The notes beneath the pieces are model-generated. The model did no database searches. It saw only the letters and a list, made by a program, of their open reading frames with translations, and was not told the origin of the DNA. 64,000 nucleotides of DNA from positions 132,494,695-132,558,694 of the forward strand of contig CM070904.1 of assembly GCA_036417435.1 (NCBI GenBank). Direction: 5' to 3'. Below are positions 33,560-46,780 of the stretch, one piece after another. Source of the stretch: Inia geoffrensis. Its lineage: Eukaryota > Chordata > Mammalia > Artiodactyla > Iniidae. Every line of letters begins with the position of its first letter. Within the stretch, counting starts at the first letter, position 1. The translations under genes were made by a program, and so were the position numbers.

Positions 33560-35900
33560 CAGGTATTGAATTATATCTCAGAAAGTAAAATTAATACCCA
33601 CTAGTCCATACTGGCATGATAAGTGACTGAGTAAACAAACAAACAGCGAGAAGAGATGCATCTTCCTTAAGAGGGATTCCAAATAACTCATGTGCACACC
33701 CTGTCTCTGCGAGGCGGAGCCTGCCACCTGCCACCCTGCCCCCTCCTGTCCCAGCTGAGCTGTGTGATGTCCATCGAAGAGTCCACGTGGGAAGAGGAAA
33801 CACGGAAGCTCGCTGCAGACGCCTGACCAGCACACTCTAACTCAGCGCCCACATCAGGTCCAGCAGAGGTGAACCACATGGACGGCACTGCGTGGATGGG
33901 AAGGGCGCCCGACCACGGGGTCTTCCTCCTCCAGCCCCTCGCTCCAGTCCAGTCACGAGGGAAAGAATCAGACATTCTACAAAACACCTGGCCAGCCTGC
34001 CTCCAAACTGCTGGGGTCATGAAGAATAAGAGAAGATTGGGAAACTGTCATGGCCCAGAGGGGACTAAGGGGAAGGACTCTGAAACAGAAAAAGGGGGAA
34101 ATGAGTGAAAGCTCCCTCCGTCCTGGAGTTTACTTAACGGTAATGTGCCAGGGCTGGTTTCTCAGTTGTGAGAAACGCCCCGTGCTGAGTAAGACTGCAA
34201 CAACAGAGGGAATTATTTGAGGGGTCTGCAGGGACACGTGTGCAGCTCTGCAGCTTTCCTGTAAATCTGAAAGTATCCCCAAGTGAAAATTTTTTTTAAA
34301 AATGAAGATTTAGATCCTCCAAGACTTTAATTATTGAAATGATCAGCTTTAAACTATAAAGTAAGCATGTTTAATATATTAAAAATAAAAATAAGATACT
34401 ACTGAATGGTGAAAGGACAAGAGATCACTGAAACTGAAACGGAATATTTGAGAGAAAGCCAAATGGAACTTCTAGAAATGAAAACATAATTTCCTAGAAA
34501 TTAGGAACACAGTGAGACGAGCTGGAGAGAAAACTGGTAACCTGGAAGCAACAACTGAAGAAATGAGCCTGAACGCAGCCCAGAGACAAGGGACAGAAGG
34601 AGGTCAATGTCCCCACGAGACTGGGGGGTGGGTAACGAACGGTGCCGACGGCCGAGGATTTTCCGTGACCAATAGAGGCATCATCCTCAGTTGCACGTAA
34701 AACACAGACAGTTGGACAGGACATGACACATGACAATGGAATCCACCCTTATGCTATTTGCCAAAGGACATACCTGAGACATTGGAAGAAGGCTAAAAAC
34801 CACACATCAGGCACACCCAATAAAGAGGAGGCCGGTGCACCACCTTACGTGTTTGGTACAACAGACTTAAGGAAAAAAAACATAACCGGACATAAAGAAG
34901 GTCACTATGTGATGATAAAAATTTCAACTCATCAAAAGGATACAATGATTTAAAATCTGTATATATTTAGTAAAATTGCTTTCAAATGTATGAAGTGAAA
35001 ATGGACAGAACTAAAAGGAGAGATGGAGGAATGTACCATCCTAGTAGGAGATTTTGACAGGTCTTAGATCAAGCAGACAAGTGGACAAAAATCAATAGGG
35101 AAACAGGAACAGCACAGTTAGTTAGCAAGGTTGGTTTCGTGGGAATAAATGGAACACTGTAAAACAGACGAGGGAAACACGTCACTTCAAATGGATGTGG
35201 AAGTGTCTACACAGACTAACCACGTACTAGCCCCTGAAGCAAGTCTCCACAAAAAATACCTGCCACCCAGACCATCTTTTCTTAGCACAGTGCCATTTGT
35301 TAGATACTGAAAACAAAAAGAGGGTCATGGGCCCTATGGCTGGACATTATAAACACACCCATCGTGGGTCAAAGAAGAAATCATAATAGAAATTATGAAA
35401 TGCATAGAAATCAAAAATAATGAAAATGCCACACATCACAGTGTGTGAGATGCAGCTAAACACGGTGCTGGGGGACATTCATCACCTTCAAGGTACATAG
35501 TGGAAAACAAGACTGAGAACTAAGAACTGAATTTAAGAAATAAGGACGAGAACAGAACAGCCCCAGAGAAGGAAGATAAGAAAATACACAGAAAGGGGCA
35601 GAAATACATTTTGAAAGAAAAAAAGATACTGTAGCTGAAAGCTGATTCTTTGAAACGACTACTTAAATCGACAAGCTCTGGCAGGGCTGATCAAGAATAC
35701 TAAAGAGGGGGCACAAGTAAACACACTAGGATAAGAAGCACTACAACTACGGGAATAGCAGAGAGGAAAGACAGTAAGAGAACAATATTAACTTCTGCCA
35801 ATAATTCTGAAAACGTGGCTGATGTGGAAAAAATTCCTGGTGAAATGTAACTTTCCAAAATTAATTCAAGAAGGGATAAAGAATGACTGAATCAGCCACT
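33560..35900 (+). mobile_element. Old L1 relic (3' UTR part and ORF2-like part) in an HDAC4 intron
   Basis: The part at 33560-34310 follows an L1M 3' UTR: GACATTCTACAAAACACCTGG, GGGAAACTGTCATGGCCC, TCCTGGAGTTTACTTAACGG and TTTCCTGTAAATCTGAAAG, then a T/A-rich end. From about 34390 to 35900 there are further L1-like or HAL1-like coding remnants in the same orientation, such as GATGCAGCTAAACACGGTG and AAAGCTGATTCTTTGAAACG. These probably come from a separate or rearranged copy. All frames are broken. Confidence 0.75.
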
Positions 35901-38880
35901 TAAAATTTTCATCCGAAGGAGACCCATAGCCCAGGAGATCCCTCCCAGTCAAGGAACAGATTATTCTGATCCCCTCGCGGGCACAAAGCTGGAGCAGAAA
36001 ACACACCTTTTAGGTTTGGGGTCCTCCCTGCAGCATAACTTGCTGTGTCCTGACTGTTATGGCCCAATTCTAATAGTCTGCTAGAATTTTAGTTTTATCA
36101 CTTTTAAGAAAAAACAATTCTTTAAAAAGTAACTCATTCCAAAAATCACCTATCACTTCGAGGCAGAGGGGTGTGTCAGAGCGTGGCACCAGGAATTTTC
36201 TCACATTAAACCCAGGTCCTGCTGTTCCCCGTCCTGGGGGGCGGGTATCCCCACGGCTCATGTTACCAGCAGGACCCGCACGCGGCTGGAGGCTGGCCCT
36301 CCTCCCAGCACCCTCTGCCACGGTCACGTCCAGCGAGCACCTCGAGCCCACGTCTGCCCCCTCGCATTTCTACGGCGGCCCGTCGTCGCCAGCCGGCCCC
36401 GGGGCTTCGCACGCTCCCAGCCTTGACCTACAACGAAACGTCCGGGAAGCGGGGAGAATCCACATCTCAAAATATCAAAATCCCCTACTGCCTGGGATTT
36501 TATTCTTTCATTTAATAGATATTACCGAACAGCCCAGTGAGAACCAACAGGGAACAAAACAGACAAACCTCCCCCCGGCCTCACAGAGCGTCATTCTAGT
36601 GGGAAACACAGAGCAGGGTCCCGGGTCTGCGGGGCGGGCGGGGGTGGGTGGCGATGCTCATGCAGGGGCCCGAGTGGTGACGGCAGGGAAGGGGCGGGGA
36701 GAGGCGGTCTGGCGCACTGAGCGGGGTGGGGGCCGCAGAGTGACGGGGAGCAGAGAGGCAGGCAGCTTGCGGGGAGATCTGAAGGACAGAGAGGCGTCCA
36801 GCAGCCCCAGACAGAGAGCAAAGAGGTGGCCGCAGCCCTGCTCGGCCAGAAGGAGCTGGTGGGAAGTCCGGCCCAGGCCGCTTGAGCTCAGAGAGCCGGG
36901 CCGCGTGCCCTCGCGTGCCCGCCTGTGTCTGGAAGGCGCCAAGCTGCGGAACCTTCGAGGGCCTCCCCTGGGAGAGAAGAGGGGCCGGCTGCGGACAACG
37001 TCGTGTCCCGAGCAACAGACAGAGAGCCCTCAGCTGCCCCGTGGCACGTGTACCTCATGTGTTGGACGTCAGAACCAAATTGGAAAGGAGGCTTACCCTG
37101 CGCTCAACCTTTAAGGAGCCAGCCTCGGGGGAGGCGAGCGAGAAAACACTCGGGAGGAACGTCCGACCTCCAGGGCGAGAAAGCCCTGCACCCTTGGATC
37201 GGACACACTGTCCGGAGCTTCGCTGGTCCTAGCAGGCGTGGAGATGGTTTCCTACTCTGCAGTTCACAAGGGCCCACACCACACGTGGGAAGCATCACGA
37301 GGTTACAGCACCAAAGAAAACAGCCCTTAGGATATCCGGGAGGAGGCTAGGCCACAGTGTGTGTTTTTCAGAATACATAAAACTCCACTTTGCTGGCAGT
37401 ATCTGGGCTAGCCAGGAAACTGAGAGATGATGTAGGCCCAGGCCCCTATCCTCAGGTGCACACGCCCCATTGCCCCCTCAGAGCCCCTGGGGGCAGCCAC
37501 ACAGCCACCGTCCCAGCCCAGCGGTAACCTTCCCGCATCTCACAGCCCCGCTCCAGGCTCAGGCCCCCGGCCACCCCAGCAGGTGCCCCTGCCCTCCTTT
37601 CTTCTTAAGGAGACAGAAGATGTCTAGCAGGGCTGCCTGTAGCTCTCCAGCTGACCCACACCCACTGCCCGCAGGCCGGCTCTGCTGACCTGCTCTCCTC
37701 TGTGTCCGCGGACCCTCCGGACAGAGGCACCTGCAAACTCTGTCCCACGGGAGAGTCAGAGCAGACGGGACCTGTGGGCCGTCCCTACCTGCGCGCCCGT
37801 ATCTCCCCTCGTCTCTGTGGCCGTTTCCGCGGTCTCACCAGGGCTGTTGCCCAAGGTCCGTTTCCGGTCCTCCTCTTCCGCCCCAGTCCTCTGCCCTCAG
37901 CCCCAGTCCCAGCCTTCCTGCTGGCTGCCCTCAGGAGCGGCCAGGGGCCCCGCCTGCTCACTCCCTGTGGCTTCAGTGCCCGCCAGATGCCCTCCAGCCC
38001 GAGCTCTCCCGTGGGCACTCAGGAAGCACAGCGCCAGCCGGGGCCCAGCGGTGACACCCTCCCCCTAGAGGCGCCCTCCTCGGGGTTCCTACAGGGCTGG
38101 GAGGTGGGTGTGGTGTCCGTCTGCCGGCTCAGGCTCCACGGCCTCGGCACTTTGAACTGCATCTGGTGACACTGCCAGACTCGGCAATTATCTGGGGCCA
38201 GTTGGCATCATGTTCTCATAGCCCTTCTAGTGAAAATGCAAAGGCTTATGGAACTGGTCAGGTTGGTTCTCAACACAGTGTTTAAACAGCAAAAATAAAC
38301 CATAAGGGGCTAAAGGTCGTGACTCCTTTCGATAAGAGGTGAAAGGACTGAGACTCAGCGGACATGGAGGGCGTGCGCCCAGGATGACATCCCCAGGGCT
38401 CGGAGGGAGGTTCAGGCCCCTCCCCCCAGCTCCTGTGTCCCTGCAGGGGGGCTGCTGTGAGGCGGGCACCCCTCCCCATGGGGGGGTCCCTCGCCTGCAG
38501 AGGGCGCAGGGCAGTTTCTCAAGGGGCGAGCGCCCATCCTGTGGGAGAGGCAGGGGAGCCGACCAGGGGACAGGCGGCCCACACCCCCGATGCAGCGCAG
38601 GCTCTGGCCTGGAAACTCGACTGGCGTGGCGGGCAGCCTGCTCCGTCGTCACGCTCCGGGGAAGCCGCTGGGTGCCACGGCTGACTTAGTCTAGTAAGCA
38701 AATGTTCATGACACTTTCCGAGATGCGTCAGCCCTGCCCCCATAGCTGAGGGGGTCACAGGCCCGGGTTCCCTTCCCCACTGCAGAGAACATCCTCTGTG
38801 TCCTTGCACTGACCTCTTGCCAGCCCACTGCTGGCCCCAGGTCAGTCTCACTGGTATTTTCATTGCTGCTGAAATCCTCT

Positions 38881-39044
38881 TGAAAGAGGACAAGGCACTT
38901 AAAAAAAAACAAAAAAAAACAAAAAAACACCACAAGAGCCAAGCACTGTGAACACAGGAGCTTCTTGATGCCCGAGCCCCATAGTGAGAGCCCGGCCGTC
39001 AGCGTTGGACAAGTGGGGACATGGGCCGGAGCTCACGCAGCCCT
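38881..39044 (+). repeat. Left arm of an inverted duplication
   Basis: About 164 bp. It starts TGAAAGAGGACAAGGCACTT, has an internal run of A with a few C, then ACCACAAGAGCCAAGCACTG and further sequence to AGCTCACG. The reverse complement recurs at 40470-40631. Outside the A-rich run I count about six mismatches before the similarity fades. It does not match any repeat family I know. Confidence 0.88.
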
Positions 39045-40469
39045 GGGAGCTGCCCTGCTGTTGGGCGGGGCGGTCAGCACCTCACCCCTACTCCCCGTGA
39101 CCGTGATGGCCAGCCCCCTGCGGGCCCGGCTCCCTCGACTTTTAAGGACAGGGGTTCGGGCCCAGCTTCTGAACATCGGTGAGCTCGGGTCTGGGAGACT
39201 AGGTGGAGAGGGGAGGCGGCTCACTGCCCTCACCTGGGCCACGCACCTGGACCCGTGCGCCCCGCAGGCGGCCACTGGGTGAGGTGTGCGCCAGTGAGCT
39301 GGAGCGAATGAGGGAGAAGCCTGGCGGGCTGGAGGCGGACCACGGGCTCCGCGGCCCGTCTCACATACGCAGCTGCTGCTGCCGCCCTCCGCACCCTCAC
39401 GGGGCGTGACGACGTGACAAAGGAGAGACATTCCTGCATGAAAGCCTTTTCCCCAAGGCTGCGGGTCACCTAGCCCTCTGTGACCTTCTCCACTGATCAT
39501 GAACTTGGGCTGAATGAGAAGGTGGCATTTATCCCTGAAAAGCCACATAATTAAATAGAGAACTGGCCCCAAAGAAACCTCCCCTTGGGGGTGACATGTG
39601 ACGGCAGAAGTGACTACCCACCTGCCCAGGGCCCCTCCCTGGGCCCTGCCCAGCGGGCTCCCCGCAGGTCTGTACGCACCATGCACTTTGAGTAAGCGAC
39701 ATTTCACCGTCACTGTCACCGAGAGTTGCAAACGGCTGGAAGCTCAAACTATCCAACACAATGACTCTGGGAGCAAGGCCGACCTTCAGACCCAGCCCCG
39801 CAGGGGCCCCTCTGCTGTCCCCCCGCGGGCGGCCGCTCCCAGCACAGGCCGCCGTCCGCAGCTGGCTGCCCGTGGGTGCGAGCTGCCGTCGCGCCCGGTA
39901 TCAGCATCATCAAAGGCCGCGGGGCAGAGGGGTGAAGTGCCGTCCGACTTCCTGGCATTAAAAAGATTTTTAAGAGACCTCGATAAAACTAGTGCGTCCT
40001 GCTTTTTGATGTGTTTCAGTAAAAGAACATTTTCTTGCTAGAAGTGCAGGAACAGGCCTAGTTGAAAGCCGAGTTCTCTACTGCTATTTAAAAATAACGG
40101 TCTCTAAAAGTCAGAAGGCTTCAGGATGGTTTGAATATATAAACCAGTTGCCTTCCACTGGTAAAATTTACGGGGGAGATTGCTTTACACAAAGAGAGGA
40201 AAGGTGAAAAGCCGTGGACGCTTTGGGAAGCAAACGGGTATTTGCTGGGGAACATTCATGCGCGTGGCTAACCAGCCGACCGGGAACGACCTTGGATGCC
40301 ACCAGGACCTTGGATCCAGGACCTGTGACTTAGGTTAAAATGAACACCATTCATGACACACAAAGGTTATCAGGGGAAAATGGAGCCATCCCGGGTGCCC
40401 GCCCACCGGAGCCCACTGTCCACACCCCCGTTGCCAGCCAGCGGCCTGTCCTAGTGGACGGCCAGGGAG

Positions 40470-40631
40470 CCCGTGAGCTCAGGCCCGTGTCCCCACTTGT
40501 CCAGCGCTGACCGCCAGGCTCTCACTATGGGGCTCGGGCATCAAGAAACTCCTGTGTTCACAGTGCTTGGCTCTTGTGGTTGTTTTTTGTTTGTTTGTTT
40601 TTGTTTTTTTTTAATGCCTTGTCCTCTTTCA
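40470..40631 (-). repeat. Right arm of an inverted duplication
   Basis: This is the reverse complement of 38881-39044, with the same internal A-rich run (here T-rich on the plus strand, 40581-40613). Similarity stops at nearly the same points on both sides. The arms are separated by about 1.4 kb of unrelated DNA. Confidence 0.88.
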
Positions 40632-41674
40632 TTGTGAACCCAGGCTGTGGACAGCCACGGGCAGGTGGTCGCACAGGCAGTGCCTCACAGGGAGCCGGGC
40701 CTGCGACTCTGGCCGCGGCTCCTACTCTCGGCTTCCGTGCCGGGGGTCCAGCCCTCCCCGTCCGCCCCTGAGCTCGGCCATCGGCGGTGCTGTTCCAGAA
40801 AGCACACATCTGTCCTAGGGCTGGACTCGGCCACCCCCGCTGGGCATCAGGTAAGCCTGACCCCGCTGGGAGAGCGTCCTTGCGCTCTGCGAACGTGGAG
40901 AAGGCCCGTTTCGTCTGAGGGGGTGAGGGAGGTGAGTCCCAGGGGTGGCACGAGAGCAGGGCTCACAGCTGTCTCACGGCGCCCCCCCTCCCCACTCCCC
41001 CCCCACCACCGAGGCCCTCTGTGTCTGGAGAGCGTGGGCCCCGGGCACCTCCCTGCCGCAGGCTGGGCCGGTGACCCAGGGCACTTGGCCTGTGCTGCCT
41101 GAACACCAGCGGCTGTCTCCTTGGACCTTCATGGTGACACCACAGCACGCAGCAAGAGAAAGCCACGCCGTGGGCGGGCGCGCGGGCACCTCCCAGCCTC
41201 CTTTGATGGGGTCAGGAGGTTGGTATGTGACCCCAGGTCCAAAGGCCATGGATGGATTTAAAGTTTCAGGAAGAGCACATTTCTGAAATTCAAGGTGGAA
41301 CCTACAAATCAGGCCCGTCACAAACTTTAGGTTCCCAGCAGCAACGCCGGCAGCACCTCGCCCGCCCTGTCCCATCTCCCCACGGCTGGGGGGCTTCCTC
41401 CACCAGGAGTACCGGTGGGCGTGAGAAGCCCCGGCTGGACCGCACGGCGCTCTGGGCTGGAACGCTCCCAGTGGCCCGCCCTCCCTCGAACCCTGCGAAG
41501 TGCCGCCTCCTGGTCCAGACCCGACCCCCTGAACCCGGGCCGTCAGGCCACAGCGCCGAGCCCAGCCCTGGGCGTCGCCCGAGGGTCAGAGCAGCAGGAG
41601 AGCCACAGTGAATCGGGGCCCCATGCCCGGGCCCCCGAGATGGCGTGGTGACTCCTCCCCCAGAACTTGCCTTA

Positions 41675-43571
<1,897 letters not shown>

Positions 43572-43690
43572 ATTTGGCGGAAAGGTTGTAGCCTCCGAGG
43601 GGCGTGGGGTGGCCCTCCACGGCATCGAAGCCCGATGACACCAGCACCACGTCCGGGGCAAACTCGTTGGCGATCGGCATGACCACAGTT
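43572..43690 (-). CDS. HDAC4: HDAC4 coding exon, residues 912-952 (zinc ligand Asp934)
   Basis: This 119-nt exon completes Arg912 and encodes Thr913 to Lys951 plus the first base of the Cys952 codon. In [16 protein letters not shown] the Asp is Asp934, the third catalytic zinc ligand. Pro942 and Leu943 of the same motif line the substrate tunnel. The acceptor is TTCGCAG and the donor is GTAAGT. The segment MPIANEF differs from human at one position as I recall (Asn for Ser). The exon is intact and joins cleanly to its neighbours. Confidence 0.97.
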
Positions 43691-45449
43691 CTGCGAAGGG
43701 CGGGAGGAGGTGACACAGCGTCAGCCGAGGACGCAGCTGGGGAGGGGACTGGACGGCCACCAACGCCAGCCGTCAGGGCCTCGAGGTCACCGCCCAGGAC
43801 CGGGGACGCAGGGCAGCGTGGCTGAGCAGGGGCTCTCCTTCCACTGCCCCCTCCCCACCGCCAGGCCACACCACGGGCTACGGACGACTGACCAAACAAC
43901 CCACTGCTCGTGGGCCAGGGGGACGTGTTAGGCTAATTAAAAGAAATCTAACACTTAGAATCTCTAAAGGGAAAACCGATGACCAATTTAAGAGGGCTGA
44001 CCGATTAGAAATCTAAACACAGAGAAGTTCAGCGGTTAAGTCACATTCGGGACACAAGCGGAAGGATCTGCCTGAAACGCAGGGGGAAAGCATTGTGAAC
44101 ACAACGCCCCTGCGCCCCCAGCTCGCAGCCTAACTGTACCGGCTCGTCCTGTAAATCACGCTTTGGCTGAGACTGGAGAGACGCACGGCAAGTCAGGCGC
44201 TCGTGTCTGTGCCGAGCCGGCTTCGCTGCGTCTGGAAAACCATCCCTGACTTCCCGTCTCCTTCCTGCCCCGTGCGGGTGGGGTGGGCAGGTCACGGCGT
44301 GGGGCCCGGGCTCCAGGGCAGGCCAAGCGGGGGCCACGTGGCTGCCGGCGCTGGCAGCCTCTGCCGACTCGGCCCCCCATCCCTGGCTGGAGGAGCCTGG
44401 GCATCGCACTGCACGTCGGAAAGCCCTGCCTGCTGCCCTGAGCCACTGCACAGGGGGGCTGCCCTCGTCCCACAGCTTCCCCGGGACGTGAGCCCAGCTC
44501 GTCACCTCTGAGCCCCCCACCCCCACCCCAGGTCTTCAGAAGCCCGCATGGGAGGGCGTCAGCGCACTGGGCATGGCCGCCGGTCCCCCGCCACGTGCCG
44601 AACTCCAGAGAGCGCCACGGCCACAGGGTGCAGGGCGGCCCGTGAAAGCTCCCACAGGTCCTGGTTCAGCTTTTACTAAAGGGTGAGACTGCCACTTAAC
44701 GTTGGCAAAGTCAGCCCCAGAAGACAACTTTGACCGAAGAAACAAAATGCTCAAGACTGAATGTTTCTCCATCCAGGAACTATCCTGAATGGCAATCCTG
44801 TTGAGGAGCTCCTCTGATTTCAGGCGGTGGAAGGGCCGAGAACCCCAGAGAGCCACACACAGGTGAAGACCCAGCCGTCCTTCTCTGCAGTATCCGTGGT
44901 GCGGAGCCAGGACGCCCCGGACCGGCTCTGGGGACCGTGCACCACCTGGTGCTGGAAGACCCCAGGGCCGCTTCCCAGGGAACGTCTGTCCTGCGATGAT
45001 GGGTCAGGTGCTGGGAGAGTCTGCCATAAAGACCCGCACCGACTTCACAGCTGGCACTTCGCCCACCAAGAAACCCACCTCCAGAACTAGGGAGTCACGG
45101 ACCAGGTGGGCCTTTCGACATCTCCTTGCTTTTAGTTTTCTTTCTTCTGAGGCTGCACCCAGTTCAGTTTCCTCCGGAACTGTCTCTGCACAGCCGATAA
45201 AAGCAGCTTCAAAGGACCCAGGCTCTGTGCCTCAGGGACCACACCCCGCTTTGGGGGCCCAGGAACACGGCGTGTGACTCTAGACCAGGGGCTGGAAAGC
45301 GTTCCTGCCAAGAGCTAGAGAGTATTTCCGTCCTTGGGCCACGTGGTCTCAACAGCACCCTTGTCACGGGAAAGCAGCCTCACATGATGCGTGAGCACAT
45401 CGCCGTGACTGTGTTCCAATAAAACTTTACTTAAAAAACACATGCTGGG

Positions 45450-45646
45450 TGGTTGAGAGTCCGCCTGCCGATGCGGGGAACGTGGGTTCGTGCCCCAGTC
45501 CGGGAAGATCCCACATGCCGCGGAGCGGCTGGGCCCGTGAGCCATGGCCGCTGGGCCTGCGCGTCCGGAGCCTGTGCTCCACAGTGGGAGAGGCCACAGC
45601 AGTGAGAGGCCCGCGTACCGCAAAAAAAACCAAAAAAACAAAAAAC
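45450..45646 (+). mobile_element. CHR-1-type SINE, 5'-truncated, first unit of a dimer
   Basis: It begins at TGGTTGAGAGTCCGCCTGCC, lacking about 20 bases of the usual start, and ends with the A-rich tail at 45621-45646. Immediately upstream is ACACATGCTGGG (45438-45449), which recurs with one mismatch after the second unit. Confidence 0.9.
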
Positions 45647-45649
45647 TAT

Positions 45650-45859
45650 GGGGCTTCTCTGGTGGCGCAGTGGTCGAGAGTCCGCCTGCCGATGCAGGGG
45701 ACACGGGTTCGTGCCCCGGTCCGGGAAGATCCCACATGCCGCGGAGAGGCTGGGCCCGTGAGCCATGGCCGCTGGGCCTGCACGTCCGGAGCCTGTGCTC
45801 CGCGACAGGAGAGGCCACAGTGGTGAGAGGCCCGCGTACTGCAAACACAAAAACAAAAC
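45650..45859 (+). mobile_element. CHR-1-type SINE, second unit of a dimer
   Basis: A full-length unit from GGGCTTCTCTGGTGGCGCAG to an A/C-rich tail. It is followed by ACACACGCTGGG (45860-45871), the partner of the direct repeat before the first unit. It has no separate target-site duplication of its own that I can find. Confidence 0.92.
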
Positions 45860-46683
45860 ACACACGCTGGGACTCAGCCCATGGACCGCAGTTTGCCAGC
45901 CTCACTCCTGACTCCTGCCATTACAACTCTGGTAAAGTTCCACCATGCATGACAGCAGCCCCAGCTTTTCACGTTTCTCTGTGCCACTGGGACGCCGTCA
46001 CAAAAGTTCCCAGAATCTGTAAACACGAAGTAGCGAGCGCTGTCTTTTAAACACAGCAACTGGGTCAGAGCAGGCCTGGAGTACGTGTTAACGATCCTGC
46101 CACGGGGGCCGGAAGTGGGGAAATTCCTGGGCCAGGCAGGGGGGAGGGGGAGAATGCCTCGGGGATCCAGGAAGGACTGTCCTCTTTCATCTCCACGCCC
46201 AGCAGATGTGGTCTGTCTTCCCAAAGGTACAGGCCACCGTCCGCCCATGAGGTCCCGGCGGGGCTCCTCCACAAGGACCTTCATCATTCCAGGGAGACTG
46301 GTTTTCAATTATTTTAATGAAGTTCTTGTCCCACAAACTTTGTCTTCAGGCCAGAGACCAGTTTCTGCTGTGGTCTTGGTATGGATTTTAAAGCCAAGAC
46401 AGTTTTTCAATGAAAACCACAGATATTTCAATGCAGACACCAGCTCATTCACAAAGAGATTTGGCAGCCGTTTTGAAGCAAGTTCGTGTTGGGGGGCTTT
46501 AGTTCTCTGCTTTGAAGTATCGCTGAGCTATTGCATTTCTAATCCCCCCACAGAATTAAAAAAACAGCCCTGTTAGAATCATCATTAAAGGAAGTTAATA
46601 CCAAGAGGGTCTCTGGTGTCTGTGCTTGGTGTGTGGCTTCACCCCAAAGCCAATCATAACGAATTGTAAAGCACAGTTGATCC

Positions 46684-46741
46684 CATGTGTGGGTGTGTGG
46701 TAGGGTGTGTGGGTGTGTGGTGTGTCCGTGTATATGTGGGC

Positions 46742-46777
<36 letters not shown>
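46684..46777. repeat. TG-rich microsatellite
   Basis: Interrupted TGTGGG/TGTG repeats lead into a pure TG run at 46743-46777, about 17 units. It lies in an HDAC4 intron. Confidence 0.95.

Positions 46778-46780
<3 letters not shown>

Larger units (their letters stand above)
45268..45905 (-). mobile_element. DNA-transposon-like relic split by a SINE dimer
   Basis: The outer segments, GACCAGGGGCTGGAAAG... at 45278-45437 with GTGTTCCAATAAAACTTTAC, and ATGGACCGCAGTTTGCCAGC at 45881-45900, match in order a common old non-autonomous DNA transposon (hAT-like) seen across mammals. I cannot name the family with confidence. The SINEs at 45450-45859 interrupt it. Confidence 0.55.

Noticed and set aside
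36173..37114. A 313-residue open frame on the plus strand
   Set aside because: It lies in an HDAC4 intron, has no recognisable domain, and overlaps other open frames in several frames, as expected for GC-rich DNA.
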